A stretch of DNA of 64,000 bases, taken from assembly GCA_000720805.1 (NCBI GenBank), contig JODI01000004.1, positions 1 through 64,000 on the forward strand. The letters are read 5' to 3'. Shown in pieces: positions 38,838 through 46,658 of this stretch; position 1 is the stretch's first letter, and each line of letters opens with the position of its first letter. Made by a program: the position numbers and the translations under genes. A model generated the notes under the pieces. The model saw nothing but the letters and a program-made list of their open reading frames with translations, did not search any database and had not been told where the DNA came from. The DNA is from Streptomyces violaceoruber (lineage in GTDB: Bacteria > Actinomycetota > Actinomycetes > Streptomycetales > Streptomycetaceae).

Positions 38838-40220
38838 CTACTCGTCGTCCTCGTCCAGGCGGGTGAGCGCCTCGTGTACCTGCTCGTTGAAGGCGGCCAC
38901 CACGGGGTTTGCCGCGTGCACGCTGACCTCGGTTTGGAAGTCGGTCACGTAGCGCTGGAAGCGGGTGGACTGTAGGGAGTCGCCGCCGTCCACTGCGAGG
39001 CTTGCGGTGGTGACGGCGGCTTCCAGCTCGCCGTTGAGTAGCTGGCTTTGGGCGAGAACCATGCGGCAGAAACCGAGGGTGCGGGCGTACTTGGGGTCGG
39101 TGCTGTCGACGGCTCGTTGGGCTTGTATGACGGCCTTTTGGCGCATCTTGAGGTCGCGGAAGCAGTGACAGAGTTCGCCCATCAGTTCCGCCTCGTCGAA
39201 GTAGACCAGCCATGCCGGGTCCTCGGCCATGCTGGCGTGCTCGAAGTGGCGCTCTGCCTCGTTCATGGCGCGGCCTGCTCCCGTGTGGTCGCCTGCGTTG
39301 GACAGGGCACGGGCTTCCATCGCCGAACTCAGCGCCATGGCGCGTGGTGTGGCGCGACCCTTGGCGCCCTCGACGGCGGCCCGGGCTAGCTGGATGGCCT
39401 GGGCATGGTTGCCGAGGTAGTTGGCTTGGTGGCTGAGGTTGCCGAGGATGCGGGCGCCGAACATGCGATCGTCGATGACCTGGGACAGGCGCAGTGTCGA
39501 TGTCAGGTAGCGGTGGGCAAGCTGGTGGTTGCCGACGTCGTAGGCGGTCCATGCGAGTAACTGGGAGATCTCGGCGGCGGCGCCGAATAAGGAGGTGCCT
39601 ACCTTCTCGCTGTAGCTTGCGTCGAGCAGGGGCAGCACGTCTTCGCGGAAGTAGTGGCGCAGGGCCTTGTGGCCGTGGCCTCCGCCGTACTTGAAGTCGA
39701 GCTGCATGAACAAGCCCGCTGCTTCTCTGATCGCGCGGACGTCGCGCATGCCGACTCGCCGGTGTGCGGGTCTGTCGGCCTGGATGCCGTCGGGGCGGCC
39801 GATCATCCACGACAGGACGGCGGAGTTGAGTTCGCCGTCCGCCACGATCAGTTGGTCCAACGCGGGGGCGTCGGCGTGCTCGTGGGTGAGGCTGTCGAGC
39901 ATGGACAGGACGTCGGGAACGGTGCCCTGGTAGCCGATCGGTGCGGGTGCTGTCGCCTGGGTGTGGTCGAAAAAACCGAGATCGCCTGGCGTGATGCGGC
40001 GTCCGAGTTTGGCTGAGAGCACGTCGGCCATGAGTGCCGCTGTCTGCGGCCTGATGCCTGCGCCGGCTCGCCATCGCTGCACGGAGATGTGTGTTGTTCC
40101 TGCGCCGTGATCGAGCCCGCGTCGGGTGGCCTCGTCCGACATGCGTTTCGCGAGGCCCTTGTTCGAGACCTTTGCCTCGTCCATGACGGCGATCAGCTGC
40201 GCGTTTGGCTCTCGGCTCAT
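38838..40220 (-). CDS. XRE-family regulator with TPR-like domain
   Basis: The 460-residue product has an N-terminal DNA-binding region (about 1-80, with GTTHISVQRWRAGAGIRP and LGRRITPGDLGF). A long alpha-helical region of tetratricopeptide-like repeats follows (about 170-440, for example RILGNLSHQANYLGNHAQAI and MAEDPAWLVYFDEAELMGEL). Such proteins resemble peptide- or signal-responsive regulators of actinomycetes. ATG 40220 is preferred; a TTG at 40232 is in frame. It is divergent from the HATPase gene, and inverted repeats in the gap (40281-40329) are likely binding sites. Confidence 0.88.
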   Translation of the reverse strand: MSREPNAQLIAVMDEAKVSNKGLAKRMSDEATRRGLDHGAGTTHISVQRWRAGAGIRPQTAALMADVLSAKLGRRITPGDLGFFDHTQATAPAPIGYQGTVPDVLSMLDSLTHEHADAPALDQLIVADGELNSAVLSWMIGRPDGIQADRPAHRRVGMRDVRAIREAAGLFMQLDFKYGGGHGHKALRHYFREDVLPLLDASYSEKVGTSLFGAAAEISQLLAWTAYDVGNHQLAHRYLTSTLRLSQVIDDRMFGARILGNLSHQANYLGNHAQAIQLARAAVEGAKGRATPRAMALSSAMEARALSNAGDHTGAGRAMNEAERHFEHASMAEDPAWLVYFDEAELMGELCHCFRDLKMRQKAVIQAQRAVDSTDPKYARTLGFCRMVLAQSQLLNGELEAAVTTASLAVDGGDSLQSTRFQRYVTDFQTEVSVHAANPVVAAFNEQVHEALTRLDEDDE

Positions 40221-40280
40221 GCTCCCCTGCAACCCGAGAATGACGGCGAGTGTTCATCGTGTCACAGCAGTATCGCGCTC

Positions 40281-40329
40281 GGGGGTTCATTCGCGAACCC
40301 CCTTTGCCTTTGCCGGTGTTCACGTGAAC
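40281..40329. promoter_or_regulatory. Inverted repeats between the XRE regulator and HATPase genes
   Basis: GGGGGTTC (40281-40288) and GAACCCCC (40295-40302) form an 8-base inverted repeat with a 6-base spacer. GTTCACGTGAAC (40318-40329) is a perfect 12-base palindrome followed by another CCCCCC run. The shared GTTC/GAAC half-sites suggest multiple operators for the divergent TPR-XRE regulator. Confidence 0.55.
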
Positions 40330-40427
40330 CCCCCTGGTGAACGCTCCCGGCCGAGCATCCCGCGCCGTTCACTGGTCTGCACAGATCGACGGGCTACAGA
40401 GCCTGTCAGTGCTCGGGAGGGAACGCG

Positions 40428-40982
40428 GTGGAAGCACAGGAGAGCAAACACGCAGCGAACGCCCCGACAGTGTGCGTTTCGCGTCGCTCGATCTCCGACC
40501 CGGCGAACGGGCACTTCCGTTCCCTGACGGTCTACGCCGAATCACCAGACTGCGCCAAAGCCGCGCGGGACATGGTCAGTTCCTATCTCCGGACCTGGGG
40601 ACTGGCTCACGCGGTCGATACGGCACAGCTCGTGGTGTCGGAACTGGTCGGCAACGTCGTGCATCACGTGGTGCCCGACGACTGCCTTGCACGTCCCGGC
40701 GCCGGACGGCGTATCGACGTATGTCTGATGACGTGGCCTGAGGTGCTGGTCCTCGGTGTCACGGACGAGGACTCGACCCCGCCTGATCTTCCGCCGGGTG
40801 ACTTTGTCTCGCCTCGGCTGGCGGGTGACTTCGTGGAAGCGCTGCTGCCGGACCGGGGACGCGGGCTGCTCATTGCTCAGCGGTTGGCGGAGTCGGTGTG
40901 GTGGTCGCCCGGAACCAGAGGCGGCAAGACCGTGTGGTGCCGCTTCGATCTTGATCAGTTGAGGGCCGAGTGCTCGGCCTGA
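40428..40982 (+). CDS. RsbW-like ATP-binding protein (HATPase_c)
   Basis: The 184-residue product has the GHKL ATPase motifs of anti-sigma-factor kinases: the N-box in AQLVVSELVGNVVHHV, G1-like VTDED and the G2-like GRGLLIAQRLAESVWW. Small stand-alone HATPases of this type are very common in Streptomyces and usually act as anti-sigma or regulatory kinases. GTG 40428 follows GGGAGGGA. Its partner in this element is probably the TPR-XRE regulator or the APH-fold kinase. Confidence 0.87.
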   Translation: MEAQESKHAANAPTVCVSRRSISDPANGHFRSLTVYAESPDCAKAARDMVSSYLRTWGLAHAVDTAQLVVSELVGNVVHHVVPDDCLARPGAGRRIDVCLMTWPEVLVLGVTDEDSTPPDLPPGDFVSPRLAGDFVEALLPDRGRGLLIAQRLAESVWWSPGTRGGKTVWCRFDLDQLRAECSA

Positions 40983-40988
40983 CAGGCG

Positions 40989-41045
40989 CCGGGTCGCCGT
41001 CCCGGTCTTACTCCCACGCGATCGGGAGCGGGCGGCGACCCGGCA
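40989..41045. terminator. Long-stem hairpin after the HATPase gene
   Basis: GCCGGGTCGCCG (40989-41000) and CGGCGACCCGGC (41034-41045) are exact complements separated by 33 bases. The structure begins 6 bases after the HATPase stop and probably ends its transcript. Confidence 0.6.
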
Positions 41046-41297
41046 ACGGTCGGAGTCTGACCACTCCGGCCAAGGGGCGCGGCTCCTCGGACGTCTCGGG
41101 GGCTCCCCTCCCGACGTGAGGGGCCGCGCTTCACAACCCAATACCGAGACCGGGCCACCCCATCAGCCCTGGAAAGCGAAGGGTGGCCCGGCTGGGAACG
41201 CGACGGTTCCCGGTGCCTGATGGTACCGGGGCCGTCGCGCTGCGTTTTGCCCCGGGGCCAAGGAAGTTGACGATCCGTTACCTAGATCAGGGCAGAG

Positions 41298-41603
41298 GTG
41301 GACAAGGTGACTGGCTCCGGTGAGGACTGGCTGAACGACGGTCTCGATGTGGTGGGTTTCGACTCCGGTCTCTGGGTGTCCGGCGTCGACTACATCGCGG
41401 GTTGGCGCGAGGCTCGTGAGGCTGCTGATCGGCTCAACCGGGCGCTCCTGGGAGTGGGCTTCGAGCTGTCCACCGTGCGGGCGGTGGCCTCGACGGATGA
41501 GGACGGGCGCGGGCTCGTGCGGCTGGCGGGCTGGCCCGAGGCGGTGGAGCGGCTCGCTGCGCTCCTGGAGGCACGTGCGCAGGGTGACGGTGGTGCAGCG
41601 TGA
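41298..41603 (+). CDS. Small conserved-looking element protein
   Basis: The product of about 100 residues is acidic and helical, with WLNDGLDVVGFDSGLWVSGV, WREAREAADRLNRALLGVGF and a C-terminal helix ending in ARAQGDGGAA. There are no known catalytic motifs. GTG 41298 and GTG 41307 (AGGTGG upstream) are both possible starts. Good codon bias supports coding. It lies between the regulatory trio and the structured non-coding locus. Confidence 0.65.
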   Translation: MDKVTGSGEDWLNDGLDVVGFDSGLWVSGVDYIAGWREAREAADRLNRALLGVGFELSTVRAVASTDEDGRGLVRLAGWPEAVERLAALLEARAQGDGGAA

Positions 41604-41652
41604 GGGGCTTTTCCGCTGGTGAGCGGTGCACGTGGGCACGTCGCCGGCCGCA

Positions 41653-41799
41653 GAGACTTTGGGCTGGAGCTGCCATGGGGCGAGTGAACAGGGGGCCTTA
41701 CGCTCGCCAGCGGATCGGGCAGTCCTTGGACCTGCCCGCAATAGCCCGATCGGCCCCCTGTTCTTCGAGGCTCGCCCCATGGTGGCTGCGTAAAGTCTC
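41653..41799. other. 147-base nested inverted-repeat structure, possible origin or cis locus
   Basis: Four perfectly matched arm pairs nest around one centre. GAGACTTT (41653-41660) pairs with 41792-41799, and CCATGGGGCGAG (41673-41684) with 41771-41782. GAACAGGGGGCC (41686-41697) pairs with 41752-41763, and GATCGGGC (41713-41720) with 41744-41751. A CGGGCAG-type hairpin sits at the tip. No gene covers 41604-42010. In rolling-circle plasmids such structures serve as single-strand origins or incompatibility (sti) loci, and in actinomycete elements as transfer loci (clt); which applies is inference. Confidence 0.7.
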
Positions 41800-42010
41800 G
41801 GAGGCCGTCGACCCCCAGCCCCTTGGGCCCCGGCCTGCCGCGGCTGGTAGACGCCTCGACTTCTTGGGCGTGCTGTGGGTGGGGGCGTCGGGCGACCGGA
41901 CGGGACCGGCGGCCACGCCGCACGCCCGGCCGGGGCGGCCGGGCGCCCCGGCGCGCCGCAGGCGCGCCCTTGAGGAAGTGAAGGCTGTTTCGACCGATCC
42001 ACGTTGCGTC

Positions 42011-42790
42011 TCAGGGGCGTGTGCGTCGGGTGGGCTGTTTGTCGGCGGTGATCCGGTAGGCGAGTTCGGCACGGTCCGCACCGACACGGAGCTCTTCGAG
42101 GAACAACGGGCGGTCGTCGGCGCCGTGCGCGGTGCGGGCCACGTGCAGGATCGGCGTCGCGTCCGGGAGGCGGAGTGTGGTGCGTTCGTCGGGCAGCGGC
42201 ATGCGTGCGCGGACCGTCTCGGTCCACACCAGTTTCTGTCCGGCCTGGGTGAGCACCCAGTAGATCGCCGCCGGCGGCTTGCACGGCTCCTCGCCCAGCA
42301 ACGGAACAGCTTCGGCAACCTCGAACGGGATCAGCGTGCGGTGCATGGCACGCGTGCCCGTGGTCGGGTCGATGAGCAGCCGGTCACAGCCGAACACGGC
42401 TTCCTCCTCGCCGAGTTGGAGGAGTCGGCCTGTGTCCTTGGTGGTGCGGGCGCGGTAAGTGGTCGGCTCCTCTGCCTGATGCCAGAGGTCGCCGTTGGGC
42501 ATCACGAACTTGCCCTCGCTGGTGCGGCTGATGCGGCGCTCGATGGTGAGGGCGGGCTGGCCGTTGGAGCGGACGAAGCTGCCCTTGCCGTGCCGGACGT
42601 CGATGAGACCTTCGGCCCGCAGGGTGGCGATGGCATTGCGGACGGTGGGGCGGGAGACGCCGTAGCGGGCCATGAGCTGGGCCTCGGACGGCAAGAGGGA
42701 GTCGGGCGCGAACTCGCCCTTCAGGATGGCTTCGCGGATGGCGGCGGCCACCTGTTGGTAGAGGGCTCCGGGGCGCTGGATCTCCGACAT
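42011..42790 (-). CDS. GntR-family regulator with UTRA domain (KorSA-like)
   Basis: The 259-residue product has an N-terminal winged helix (LYQQVAAAIREAILKGEFAP, LLPSEAQLMARYGVSRPTVR, then LIDVRHGKGSFV) and a C-terminal UTRA-type sensor domain (about 90-245). In pSAM2-type elements a GntR protein, KorSA, represses transfer and replication genes, and this gene holds the same place, divergent from the transfer operon. ATG 42790 has GGAGATG upstream; in-frame starts further up lack one. The 164-base intergenic gap contains related ACTCGT/GTAAGGACAAGT pieces likely to be operators. Confidence 0.87.
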   Translation of the reverse strand: MSEIQRPGALYQQVAAAIREAILKGEFAPDSLLPSEAQLMARYGVSRPTVRNAIATLRAEGLIDVRHGKGSFVRSNGQPALTIERRISRTSEGKFVMPNGDLWHQAEEPTTYRARTTKDTGRLLQLGEEEAVFGCDRLLIDPTTGTRAMHRTLIPFEVAEAVPLLGEEPCKPPAAIYWVLTQAGQKLVWTETVRARMPLPDERTTLRLPDATPILHVARTAHGADDRPLFLEELRVGADRAELAYRITADKQPTRRTRP

Positions 42791-42954
42791 GGGCGGCATC
42801 TCCGGGTGAGGTCGTAGGCACGTCGCACGCGCGGCGTCACTCGTCAGCATAAGTAGTTGCCCGGGCGCCGTACAGCGCTTCATAGTCGTAACTCGTAAGG
42901 ACAAGTGACGTCAGCATGTGGTCGACGTCCCGACTGGCCAGGGAGGCCGAAGAA

Positions 42955-43302
42955 ATGCAGTCCATACCCGTGGACACGGCGCGGTTGGGCGTACTGCGGT
43001 GCGCCAATGCGCCCGAACTGAAGTACAGCAACTTGGAGACGCAGGAGGTGAAGAAGGACCGGGACGGCAATCCGGTCTACACCGTGGCCGTGACCGTGCG
43101 GCCGGACGGGCGGCGGATCTCCGTCATCGAGATCGCCGTGAGCGGTCAACCGAAGGGCCTCGACGCGGGCCAGATCGTCCGCGTCACCGGGCTGACCGCG
43201 TTCCTGTGGTCGATGGGCGACCGGCACGGCGTCAGCTTCCGCGCCGACGCGGTCGCACCCGCGCACGGAACTGGGGCACAGGGCAAGGGCGGTGACGCGT
43301 GA
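42955..43302 (+). CDS. Conserved small element protein, first gene of transfer operon
   Basis: The 115-residue product (from MQSIPVDTARLGVLRCANAP) has a beta-rich middle (YTVAVTVRPDGRRISVIEIA) and a C-terminal VTGLTAFLWSMGDRHGVSFR strand. It resembles the small conserved proteins that precede the FtsK/TraB gene in many actinomycete elements, some annotated as regulators; the function is not established. ATG 42955 follows GGGAGG. Its TGA overlaps the GTG/ATG of the translocase gene, so they are co-translated. Confidence 0.8.
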   Translation: MQSIPVDTARLGVLRCANAPELKYSNLETQEVKKDRDGNPVYTVAVTVRPDGRRISVIEIAVSGQPKGLDAGQIVRVTGLTAFLWSMGDRHGVSFRADAVAPAHGTGAQGKGGDA

Positions 43303-44603
43303 TGGGACCGATCCTGCTCGCCCTCGCGCTCGCCGTGCTGGCCTGGCTGCTGGTCGTCGGCGACCTGGTGCGCCGGCACCGTCCGGCCTGGCACTGGTAT
43401 GTCGTCGGCTACCCGGTCACCGTGTTCCGGGTGCTGGCGACCTGGCGCAAGGTCGCGATACTCAACGACCTCGCGGTGTCCAAGCGTCCGCCGCGCGGGC
43501 TGCTCGGGGACCTGGTAGTCAAGGGTGATCCGCTGCGGCCGGTGGCTCCGCGAATCTCCTTCCCGCGAGCAACCCGCATGGGGCTGAGCGTGACGGTGCG
43601 GCTGCACGCGGGGCAGACCCCGGCGACGTACCTGAAGGCGGCGGATGCGCTGGTGCACGCGTGGAAGGTGCACGCGGTGCGGGTCACCTCGCCGGAACGC
43701 GGTCTGGTGCTGCTGACCGCGACGGCCACCGACCCGCTGGAGAGGCCCGGCTTAGCTACCGCTCCCACGGAGTTGCTCTCGGCGCTCATCGGCGTGCTGG
43801 AGTCCGGCGGAGCGTGGGTGATGAACCTGCGGCTGGTGCCGCACTGGCTGATCGCCGGGGCCACCCGGTCCGGGAAGTCGACGCTGCTGGCCCGGCTGAT
43901 CATTCAGCTTGCACAGCAGCCGGTCGCGCTGGTCGGCATCGACTGCAAGGGCGGCATGGAACTGGGCCTGTTCACCGGGCGGTTGAGCGCGCTGGCGACC
44001 TGCCGGAGGGAAGCGGTCACGATCCTGTCCGCGCTGGTGGTCGACATGCAGGAGCGGATGAGTGCGTGCCGGGCGGCCGGAGTCCGCTCGATCTGGGAGC
44101 TGCCCGACCGGTTGCGGCCCATACCGGTCGTCGTGATCGTCGACGAGATCGCGGAGCTGTACCTGTCCGACGGCACGCGGGAGGGCAAGGCGGAAGCGGA
44201 GCAGTGCTCGACGCTGCTGCTGAGGCTGGCTCAGCTCGGGGCCGCGCTCGGCCTGCACCTGGTCGTCGCCGGCCAACGCGTCGGCTCCGACCTCGGCCCC
44301 GGCGTCACCGCCCTGCGCGCCCAGCTCGCCGGCCGGATCTGCCACCGGGTCAACGACCCCGGCACGGCAGAGATGACCCTGGGCGACCTCAACAAGGACG
44401 CCGTGGCGGTCGCCCAGTCGATCACCGCTCAGGAACGCGGGGTGGCCGTGTGTACAGGCCCGGACGGTGGCTGGAGTCGGGCCCGCTCCCACCCCACTCC
44501 GACCGAGGAAGCCGTGGCGATCACCAGGAAGTACGCGGCCACCACTCCCGTACTGCCTGCCCTGCACGGCGTGGTTGAGGTGCTGGAAGGAGACGACAAG
44601 TGA
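43302..44603 (+). CDS. TraB/FtsK-SpoIIIE-like DNA translocase (conjugal transfer)
   Basis: The 433-residue product begins with a membrane segment (GPILLALALAVLAWLLVVGD) and carries a RecA-like motor with Walker A GATRSGKST (about residues 186-194) and Walker B VVIVDEIAELYL (about 277-288). TraB proteins of actinomycetes pump double-stranded DNA between mycelial cells and alone suffice for transfer. No clear winged-helix gamma domain is seen at the C-terminus. GTG 43299 is one codon upstream of the ATG and is an alternative start. It overlaps both neighbours by a few bases, forming a transfer operon under GntR control. Confidence 0.9.
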   Translation: MGPILLALALAVLAWLLVVGDLVRRHRPAWHWYVVGYPVTVFRVLATWRKVAILNDLAVSKRPPRGLLGDLVVKGDPLRPVAPRISFPRATRMGLSVTVRLHAGQTPATYLKAADALVHAWKVHAVRVTSPERGLVLLTATATDPLERPGLATAPTELLSALIGVLESGGAWVMNLRLVPHWLIAGATRSGKSTLLARLIIQLAQQPVALVGIDCKGGMELGLFTGRLSALATCRREAVTILSALVVDMQERMSACRAAGVRSIWELPDRLRPIPVVVIVDEIAELYLSDGTREGKAEAEQCSTLLLRLAQLGAALGLHLVVAGQRVGSDLGPGVTALRAQLAGRICHRVNDPGTAEMTLGDLNKDAVAVAQSITAQERGVAVCTGPDGGWSRARSHPTPTEEAVAITRKYAATTPVLPALHGVVEVLEGDDK

Positions 44604-44797
44604 TCAGCGAAGGCACGGCGTTCACGTTCGCGGTGATCTTCGGGATCATCACCGTCCTCCTCGTCCGCTCCCGCGACGTGCGCGCCTGGGAAGCGGTCTG
44701 CGTCGGCCTCTTCGGCCTCTACCTCGGCCAGACGCCCGTGCTCTTCACCGTCCACGGGCTCGTCACCTGGTTCGTGAGCGGCTTCTCCCACACCTGA
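44600..44797 (+). CDS. Small Spd-like membrane protein
   Basis: The 65-residue product has two hydrophobic segments (TAFTFAVIFGIITVLLV and VCVGLFGLYLGQTPVLFTV). Size, topology and place directly after TraB fit the spread (Spd) proteins that aid intramycelial spreading of actinomycete plasmids. The GTG overlaps the TraB stop (GTGA), with GAAGGAG upstream. Confidence 0.7.
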   Translation: MISEGTAFTFAVIFGIITVLLVRSRDVRAWEAVCVGLFGLYLGQTPVLFTVHGLVTWFVSGFSHT

Positions 44798-44817
44798 GCA
44801 GAAAGGACACCCGAGCC

Positions 44818-44931
44818 ATGCCCATGCCGCGTGTGAGGTGCCCGAACTGCAAGGGCGACGGAGCCCGCAGGACCTGGACCGGACGGTGGCGGCGCTGCCG
44901 CGTCTGCCGGGGCACCGGAACCATCCGCTGA
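44818..44931 (+). CDS. 37-residue zinc-ribbon protein
   Basis: The tiny product has two DnaJ-like CxxCxGxG half-sites (RCPNCKGDGARR and RCRVCRGTGTIR) separated by a Trp/Arg turn, enough to bind one zinc ion. ATG 44818 follows GAAAGGACACCCGAGCC. Similar short zinc-ribbon frames accompany spd genes in actinomycete elements, from memory. It may bind DNA or a transfer protein. Confidence 0.65.
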   Translation: MPMPRVRCPNCKGDGARRTWTGRWRRCRVCRGTGTIR

Positions 44932-44975
44932 ACTCGAACATCCCGCCCGACCCCGCACACAAGGGAGTGATCTCC

Positions 44976-46468
44976 ATGCCCGACAACGCACCACCACCCA
45001 CCCACCGTGCCGCTACGGCGGCCCACCCCGGAAGGTCACCGCCATCACCCCGGAGTACACCCCGGCTGACAGGCGCGCCGCCCTCGACCGCGCGGCGCGC
45101 CTGCGTCAGCTCCCCGAAGCAGACCGCGACGCCATCCGCCTCGCCCAAGAGCCCAACTTCTCCCGCTGGCTGGAGCAGATCACCGCAACCGGCGGCTGCG
45201 CCCACCCCATCCACCTCTCCGGCTCCACCACCACCCTGGACGGGGAAACCGGCGAGATCCTCCACCACTACGACACCCGGACCGAACCCGGCGAACGCCT
45301 CCTCGTCCGCTGCCGCAACCGACGCGCCACCGTCTGCCCGGCCTGCTCCCGCCTCCATGCCGGAGACACTTACCACCTCGTGCGTGCCGGCCTGATCGGC
45401 GGCAAGCACGTCCCCGCCACGGTCCGCCATCGACCCCGGCTCTTCGTCACGCTGACCGCCCCGTCCTTCGGACCGGTCCACCGTGCTGGGGACGACCGGT
45501 GCCGTCCTCGCCGCGATGGCGGAACCTGCGAACACGGCCGCCCCCTCGGCTGCGGCACCGTTCACACCCCGGATGAGCCGCTGGTTGGACAGCCGCTATG
45601 TCCCGACTGCTACGACTACACCGCCCACGTGCTGTGGCACGCACACGCCTCCAAGCTGTGGGACCGGTTCGTCATCGACGTCCGCCGACGCCTCGCCTCC
45701 TCCGCGGGCCTCGTACAGTCCCACTTCAACAAGCACGCCCGGCTGTCCTTCGCCCGCATCGCCGAATACCAAAAGCGCGCAGCCGTCCACGTACACGCCA
45801 TCGTCCGCCTCGACGGACCCAACGGCCCCGACGACGACCCCCCGGCCTGGGGCACGGCCGAACTGCTCACCGATGCCGTACGCGTCTCCGCCCGGCGGGT
45901 CCTGGTCCGTACCCCCTACAGCCCCGCCGTAGGTGAGCTGGCCTTGCTTTGGGGCGCCCAGGTCGACGCCCGGCCCCTGCGCATCGACACCGACGGGCCC
46001 GACGATGACGCGGTGGCCGCGTACGTCGCGAAGTACGTGACCAAAGGCGCGAGCGAGACAGGCGCCGGCACCGACCACCCTCTCACCGCCTGGGCCGAGA
46101 TCGAGTTGGCGCCAGTCAGTGACCACATCCGCACCCTCATGCGGGCCTGCTGGCGCCTCGGCGCCCTACCGGAGTACGAGCCTCTCCGCCTCCGTGCCTG
46201 GGCACACTCGCTCGGCTACCGCGGCCACATCCTCACCAAGTCCCGCGCCTACTCGACGACCTACGCAGCACTCCGCGCCGAACGCGCCCACCACATGGGC
46301 CACGACGACATCCCCCACACGGTCACCGAACGCCACTGGCGCTACGTGGGCTCCGGCCACACCCCCGGCGCCGCACTCATCGCCGCCGGAATCGCCGAAG
46401 ACCAGGCTCAGCTCCGGGAGGTCATCCGTGAAGAGCGATCAGCCCCCCTCGGGGAGGCGGACCGCTGA
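44976..46468 (+). CDS. RepSA-like HUH replication initiator, N-terminus frameshifted or start unclear
   Basis: The main frame runs from before 45040 to 46468 and encodes a rolling-circle initiator. It has ARLRQLPEADRDAIRLAQEP, HYDTRTEPGERLLVRCRNRR, a Cys pair in VCPAC, LFVTLTAPSFGPVH, the HUH motif in AAVHVHAIVRLDG and the tyrosine motif AAYVAKYVTKG. These features match RepSA of pSAM2-type elements, which nick the element origin and start replication. The only good start, ATG 44976 after AAGGGAGTG, is in a different frame, so a one-base change near 44990-45035 is likely; the first in-frame GTG is 45380, inside the domain. Either the gene is damaged or there is a sequencing error. Confidence 0.78.
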
Positions 46469-46629
46469 CAGCGAGACGCGAGCAAGCCGAAGATGCCGGC
46501 TGGGCGTGGGCCAGAGAACACGCACGCAAGGCGCCGAAGTGGTCGGATGCCCGTTGGCGGCAAGTGAATGCGATTCTCGGCCTTGAGGTGAGAACAAGTC
46601 GGGCCCGTTCCGGCAAACGGGCCCCCTGA
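46465..46629 (+). pseudogene. Short open frame after the initiator, probable remnant
   Basis: A frame beginning at a CTG that overlaps the initiator stop encodes RREQAEDAGWAWAREHARKA, then PKWSDARWRQVNAILGLEV. This resembles small AICE-borne proteins, but there is no good start codon. In another frame, GTG 46428 (KSDQPPSGRRT) resembles the beginning of an excisionase-type gene, then degenerates. The normal xis position after repSA may thus be decayed. Confidence 0.3.
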
Positions 46630-46658
46630 GGCGCCCGGTGCCGATGTGATGGCGCCGA

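Noticed and set aside
40989..41045. tRNA or riboswitch
   Set aside because: It is a simple long-stem hairpin just after a stop codon; no cloverleaf or conserved aptamer features. I found no tRNA or rRNA gene in the window.
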